Source of the DNA: Frankia sp. R82
Lineage (GTDB): Bacteria > Actinomycetota > Actinomycetes > Frankiales > Frankiaceae
Length of the DNA: 64,000 nt
Reading direction: 5' to 3'
NCBI RefSeq assembly: GCF_023716925.1
Contig: NZ_JAMQQG010000043.1
Location: 25,515 to 89,514 of the forward strand
The notes below the pieces were generated by a model that saw nothing but the letters and a program-made list of their open reading frames with translations, had not been told where the DNA came from and made no database searches. The translations under genes and the position numbers were made by a program. This document shows positions 60,616 to 64,000 of the stretch, in pieces; the first letter of the stretch is position 1; each line of letters starts with the position of its first letter.

Positions 60616-61513
60616 GCTGAAACGAGCCGCCCGCTTCGACGAGCTGCCCATCGACTCGTTGTGGACAGGTGGGCACATCGCCTCCCGCAACCCCTCGACC
60701 GAGGCGATGATGACCCTGGCACGGCTGTCCGCGGTGACCGAGCGGGTGCGCCTGGGCACGTCCATTCTGCTGTTGCCGTTGTACCCGCCGGCGATCATCG
60801 CGAAGCAGGTCGCGGACCTCGACCGGGCCACCGGCGGCCGGTTGACCCTCGGTGTCGGCATCGGCGGGGAATATCCGCAGGAGTTCCGCGCCTGCCAGGT
60901 GCCGCTGAACGAACGCGGCCGTCGCCTGGACGAGGCGATCCCGCTGCTGCGCCGGCTGTGGACGGCCGAGGAGATCACCCACGACGGGCCCTTCTACGCC
61001 ATGGACGACGTGAGGATCCACCCCGCACCCGCGCAGCCGGGTGGCCCGCCCATTGTCATCGCCGGCCGCAGGGAACGGGCGATGCGCCGAGCGGCACTGG
61101 TCGGTGATGGGTGGATGCCCTACCTGTACTCTCCGCGGCGGTATGCGGCATCGGTTCAGACCATCAGCACGTTGGCGGCCGAAGCCGGACGTGACCTGAC
61201 TGGTTTCGAATACCACGTCTTCGTCTTCGTCAACGTCGACAAGAACGGCACGCGCGCTCGTGAGGAGGCTGCCCGCACCATCGGCGGCAACTACGACCAG
61301 GATTTCCGTACCATGATCGACAATGTCGCCGCGGTGGGCACACCAGAAGAGGTGACCCGCAAACTGCAGGATTTCGTCGCCGCCGGCGTCAGGCACTTCG
61401 TCTTCATGCCGGCTCCCGGCACCGGGGATCCCGACGACGTCGTGGCCCGCCTGCTCGAGGATGTCCTGCCCGCCGTCCGCGCCGAGACCGCCCAGACCGC
61501 CGGGTCGCAGTAG
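60563..61513 (+). CDS. Luciferase-like (F420/FMN) oxidoreductase, 316 aa
   Basis: GTG at 60563. VRLGTSILLLPLYPPAIIAKQVADLDRATGGRLTLGVGIGGEY and the later PPIVIAGRRERAMRRAALVGDGW are classic for this TIM-barrel family, with a TPEEVTRKLQDFVAAGVRHFVF C-terminus. It lies directly behind the dead CoA-transferase and may have been its pathway partner (such pairs occur in steroid/acyl-CoA degradation). The N-terminus lacks the usual first strand residues, so a slightly different start is possible. Confidence 0.8.
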   Translation: MTGAVPQQVKVGLVVGGELKRAARFDELPIDSLWTGGHIASRNPSTEAMMTLARLSAVTERVRLGTSILLLPLYPPAIIAKQVADLDRATGGRLTLGVGIGGEYPQEFRACQVPLNERGRRLDEAIPLLRRLWTAEEITHDGPFYAMDDVRIHPAPAQPGGPPIVIAGRRERAMRRAALVGDGWMPYLYSPRRYAASVQTISTLAAEAGRDLTGFEYHVFVFVNVDKNGTRAREEAARTIGGNYDQDFRTMIDNVAAVGTPEEVTRKLQDFVAAGVRHFVFMPAPGTGDPDDVVARLLEDVLPAVRAETAQTAGSQ

Positions 61514-61737
61514 GCGGCCATCCGACCCGGTCCGCCGACGGGTGGGCCGTACGGCGCTCCACTGGTACGGAGGATCCGGGCTGACCGGTGTTCCAGGAGG
61601 GGAGACGTGCCACCGCCCCGGCCTGTGCCGTTGCCACCGGCAGCAATTTCCGGTCCACGAGGAGTCGTAATGAAATAAGTTGGTTTTCTTGTTTGGCGTG
61701 TGATTTTCTGGTGTGGTTGTCTGGGTAGGGCCGGGGT

Positions 61738-62580
61738 GTGACGGTTGACCGGTCGGGGGATTTCGCGGCGATGGCGGCGCGGTTGGACGTGTTGCTGCCT
61801 CGGTTGAACGAGTGGGACCGGCGCCTTGCGTTGGCGGCGGAGGCGCGTTCCGGGGGGGGGGGCTCCGCTCTGGACGCCGAGCCGGGTGCGTCGACGCGGG
61901 TGCGGGCTGCTGGTGGCGGGCGGAGATCGCGAACCCTGGTCTTTCTGAGGCGCTTGATGGTCTGGTCGAACCGGAAACCCGCGGGGATCCGGAGTCGCCG
62001 CTGCAGTGGGCGACGAAGTCGACGCGGCACCTGGCCCGGGAGCTGGCCCGGAAGGGGCACACGGTCAGTCATTTCGTGGTCGCACAGGTCCTGCGCGCTC
62101 AGGGCTACCGTCTGCGGTCGACCCGTAAGTCGTTGGAAGGCACGCAGTAGCGAGCCGGACCGCGATGCCCAGTTCCGCTCCCTCAACGGCACCGCGGCCG
62201 AGTTCCTGGCTGCCGGTGACCCTGCGATCAGCGTCGATACGAAGAAGAAGGAGCTGGTCGGACGATTCGGGCAGGCAGGCCGGGAGTGGCACCGTACCGG
62301 CGAGCCCACGCAGGTCAATAGCCACGACTTTCCCCAGTTGGCGGATGGCCAGGCCATTCCCTACGGCGTCTACGATCTCGCCGGCAACTCCGCCTGGGTC
62401 ATCGTCAGCCTCATCGCGAGCACGACTACCACCGCCGATCTCACCGTCCGCTGCGAGCTTGACCCTGCTGACTATCCCACGAAGATCGCAATGACCGATC
62501 AGGAAAAGAAGGCCATACCGATCAGCAGACATGATTTTCATGGCGGCTGGAACTACGCCATCAACCCGCCGGTCGGCTAA
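61738..62580 (+). mobile_element. ISAzo13-family transposase remnant lacking its catalytic core
   Basis: Pieces in three segments match the family: LPRLNEWDRRLALAAEAR at the start; SPLQWATKSTRHLARELARKGH in a second frame after a run of ten G at about 61,853; then FRSLNGTAAEFLAAGDPAISVDTKKKELVG, GREWHRTGEP, AIPYGVYDLAGN, and finally TADLTVRCELD and HDFHGGWNYAI, the usual C-terminus. The middle part, which would carry most of the DDE residues, is deleted between YGVYDLAGN and TADLTV. No terminal inverted repeats were identified. Inactive. Confidence 0.8.
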
Positions 62581-63578
62581 CATATATCAATCCGGATCCA
62601 TAGTCGGCCCTGAGCCCCGATAAAATCCTGGCATTGATTGGCTATCGCCTCGCCTTCGACCCGTGAACGCCGGGTGGCTGCGTGACCAGGCCGGACAACG
62701 TGGCGACCTCCGACTTTGTTGGATGGCTTTCGCACGGTGCGTCGTCCGGGGCGCGTAGTGAGTCGGGTTCACGGAACGTCACCGGATGGCAGGTCGGTCT
62801 GATCTTTGGAAGTCCCCGTGGAACCTGGCGTTGGCCGCGCATTTCTGCCGCCTTTGGCCAGTCGGACTGCGGACTCGTGGTTATGTGGCGCCTGGTCTCT
62901 GGGCTGCCTCGCCGGGTCAATCCTTCGTCGGCGCGTTGCGCGCGCACCGTTCCTTCGGCCTGGTATTCATGGAGGCCATCGGGCCGGCCATCGAGTCATC
63001 GAAGAAGTCCGTTCTGATAGCGAAAGATGCACCAGTCATATATTGCGCCGCGCAACCGTTTAATGTAACCAGACGAACACATGCGATGCCGCCGAGATGC
63101 CTGAAGGGAGAGGCGTGACCGTGTGCGCCACGGGTGGGAAGGATATCAGTTTTCTCATCCACCGTGTCATCACAAGAGACGGAAGGAACCCACCCCAGGG
63201 TAGATTGACCGTTTGTTGCCGTCCCCCCGGATCGGCGCCCTGTCGGACGGACTTTTACTCATATCCAGGATCGGAAGAAATGTTTAGCCGATTCTTGTAG
63301 GTCCCTTACCGGTCGCGGTGCTCTGGTCCCGCCGCCGCGCTTCCTACCTCTTCGTATGCCCGAGGCCGGGCTGCCCGGACCGATTCCGAACACTGCTCAG
63401 CCGGTCCTGTCACTGACGGGGCATCGCTTGGATATGCCCAAGGATGCAGTGGATTCCAAGTCAGGGGCTGACCGGGCGGTAGTTGTGTGCCGGCGGCGGC
63501 CTCGGGCCGAAAACCGTACAGAGCAAATCTTCCACTGGCAAAGAAAAATTCCCACGCACGTAAACGGAGATGGCTGTC
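62581..63578. other. 1-kb spacer without a gene
   Basis: Less GC-rich than the rest of the chromosome in places (for example 63,000-63,110 and 63,250-63,300). No frame looks like a real protein on either strand. It presumably contains the promoter of the collagen-like gene. Confidence 0.5.
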
Positions 63579-64000
63579 GTGAATCATCAGTCTTTGAATA
63601 AAAATGTTGTCAGGGCTGTTTTCCTGGCGACAGCGACAAGTGGCCTTCTGGGCCTACTAGGGGCCGGTCAGGGCATTGCTGCCATCGCTGCCCCGACTGG
63701 CAGTGGAGTGGTGCAACACACGCTCCAGGTTCCCGGCCCCAATGGGGCAACGGGTTCCGCAGTGCGAGTTGCGAAGAATATCGATATCTTCGGTGACGAC
63801 AAGGGAAAGCAGGGCCCGCAAGGCCCGCAAGGCCCGCAAGGCACGGCTGGTGCTCAGGGTGCTCAGGGTTTCCAGGGTGATGTTGGCGTTGGGACGCAGG
63901 GTGCTCAGGGTTTCCAGGGCACGGCTGGTGCTCAGGGTGCTCAGGGTTTCCAGGGTGATGTTGGCGTTGGGACGCAGGGTGCTCAGGGTTTCCAGGGCAC
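63579..64000 (+). CDS. Secreted collagen-like repeat protein (5' part)
   Basis: GTG 63579 is chosen because AACGGAGA ends 8 bases before it, whereas the ATG at 63570 abuts that site. After a basic N-terminus comes a hydrophobic stretch ([18 protein letters not shown]) ending in AIAA, a signal peptide. A 40-residue spacer leads to [13 protein letters not shown] and then collagen-type Gly-x-y triplets ([12 protein letters not shown]), open at the window end. Bacterial collagen-like proteins form triple helices on the cell surface, spore or sheath. The repeats are Gln-rich rather than Pro-rich. Confidence 0.85.
   Translation, partial: MNHQSLNKNVVRAVFLATATSGLLGLLGAGQGIAAIAAPTGSGVVQHTLQVPGPNGATGSAVRVAKNIDIFGDDKGKQGPQGPQGPQGTAGAQGAQGFQGDVGVGTQGAQGFQGTAGAQGAQGFQGDVGVGTQGAQGFQG
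63840..64000 (+). repeat. 78-bp tandem repeat in the collagen-like gene
   Basis: Two complete copies (63840-63917, 63918-63995) appear identical at the DNA level, and a third begins at 63996. Each encodes 26 residues: eight Gly-x-y triplets plus a two-residue GV step that breaks the triplet phase once per unit. Confidence 0.9.

Noticed and set aside
62682..63118. Plus-strand frames in the 1-kb spacer
   Set aside because: No ribosome binding site, no conserved motif and no coding-like composition.

Overview
The window is very GC-rich DNA with frequent GTG starts, ATGA/GTGA gene overlaps and several actinobacterial families (WhiB, SARP/STAND remnants, Acg-type nitroreductase, DUF2637-like protein, luciferase-like oxidoreductases). 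It looks like the chromosome of an actinomycete, most plausibly a Frankia relative; the genus is an inference. It splits into a decayed integrated element (1 to about 36,166) and ordinary chromosome (36,167-64,000).

The integrated element ends on its right at a tRNA-Leu(GAG) gene (complement 36166..36250); its left end lies outside the window. Its plus-strand arm (16-16,158) is a packed run of small genes. It includes a phage-type cytosine methyltransferase, a WhiB domain fused to a degenerate HNH-like domain, several small membrane proteins, a DUF2637-like protein and an FtsK/TraB-type DNA translocase. That content resembles actinomycete conjugative elements or phage-plasmids. Two genes just before the translocase carry dense GGACCGG/CCGGTCC repeats. 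Most of the few non-overlapping junctions in this arm carry strong hairpins. A strong 17-bp hairpin separates this arm from the converging minus-strand arm (16,260-32,621).

The minus-strand arm is phage-like. Read in its own direction it has an HTH protein, a RecA-like ATPase, a NADAR protein, a RecB/Cas4-like nuclease, the C-terminal part of a tape-measure protein, a giant minor tail protein with a GH5-like glycosidase and a LamG-like domain, a small tail protein, a malectin/GH26-like glycosidase, small membrane proteins, an amidase endolysin and a papain-like protein. Terminase, portal, capsid and head-tail genes are absent. The nuclease is fused in frame to the tape measure at about 28,090, the scar expected if the whole head/packaging block had been deleted. 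A repressor, an AlpA-like excisionase and a serine integrase with a -1 frameshift lie next to the tRNA. The element therefore looks like a defective prophage/AICE hybrid.

The chromosome right of the tRNA holds an AraC remnant, a fatty-acid hydroxylase-family membrane protein, a CPA2 antiporter, a Tat lipoprotein polysaccharide deacetylase, a membrane-anchored esterase and a stress-like group (tandem USP, Acg-type nitroreductase, luciferase-like oxidoreductase). Then come decayed TIR/NB-ARC sequences, and a wHTH-coiled-coil-sensor operon with a perfect palindrome in front of it.

The most interesting chromosomal locus is a tight minus-strand operon at 51,401-57,664: 2Fe-2S ferredoxin, heme-oxygenase-like diiron oxidase, three different ATP-grasp ligases and an MFS exporter. 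This has the logic of a small non-NRPS peptide or amide natural-product pathway: an iron oxidase with its electron donor, up to three amide-bond ligases, and export. I do not recognise it as a described cluster. After it come a decayed CoA-transferase, a second luciferase-like oxidoreductase, an ISAzo13-family transposase remnant without its catalytic core, and the start of a collagen-like repeat protein that runs off the window.
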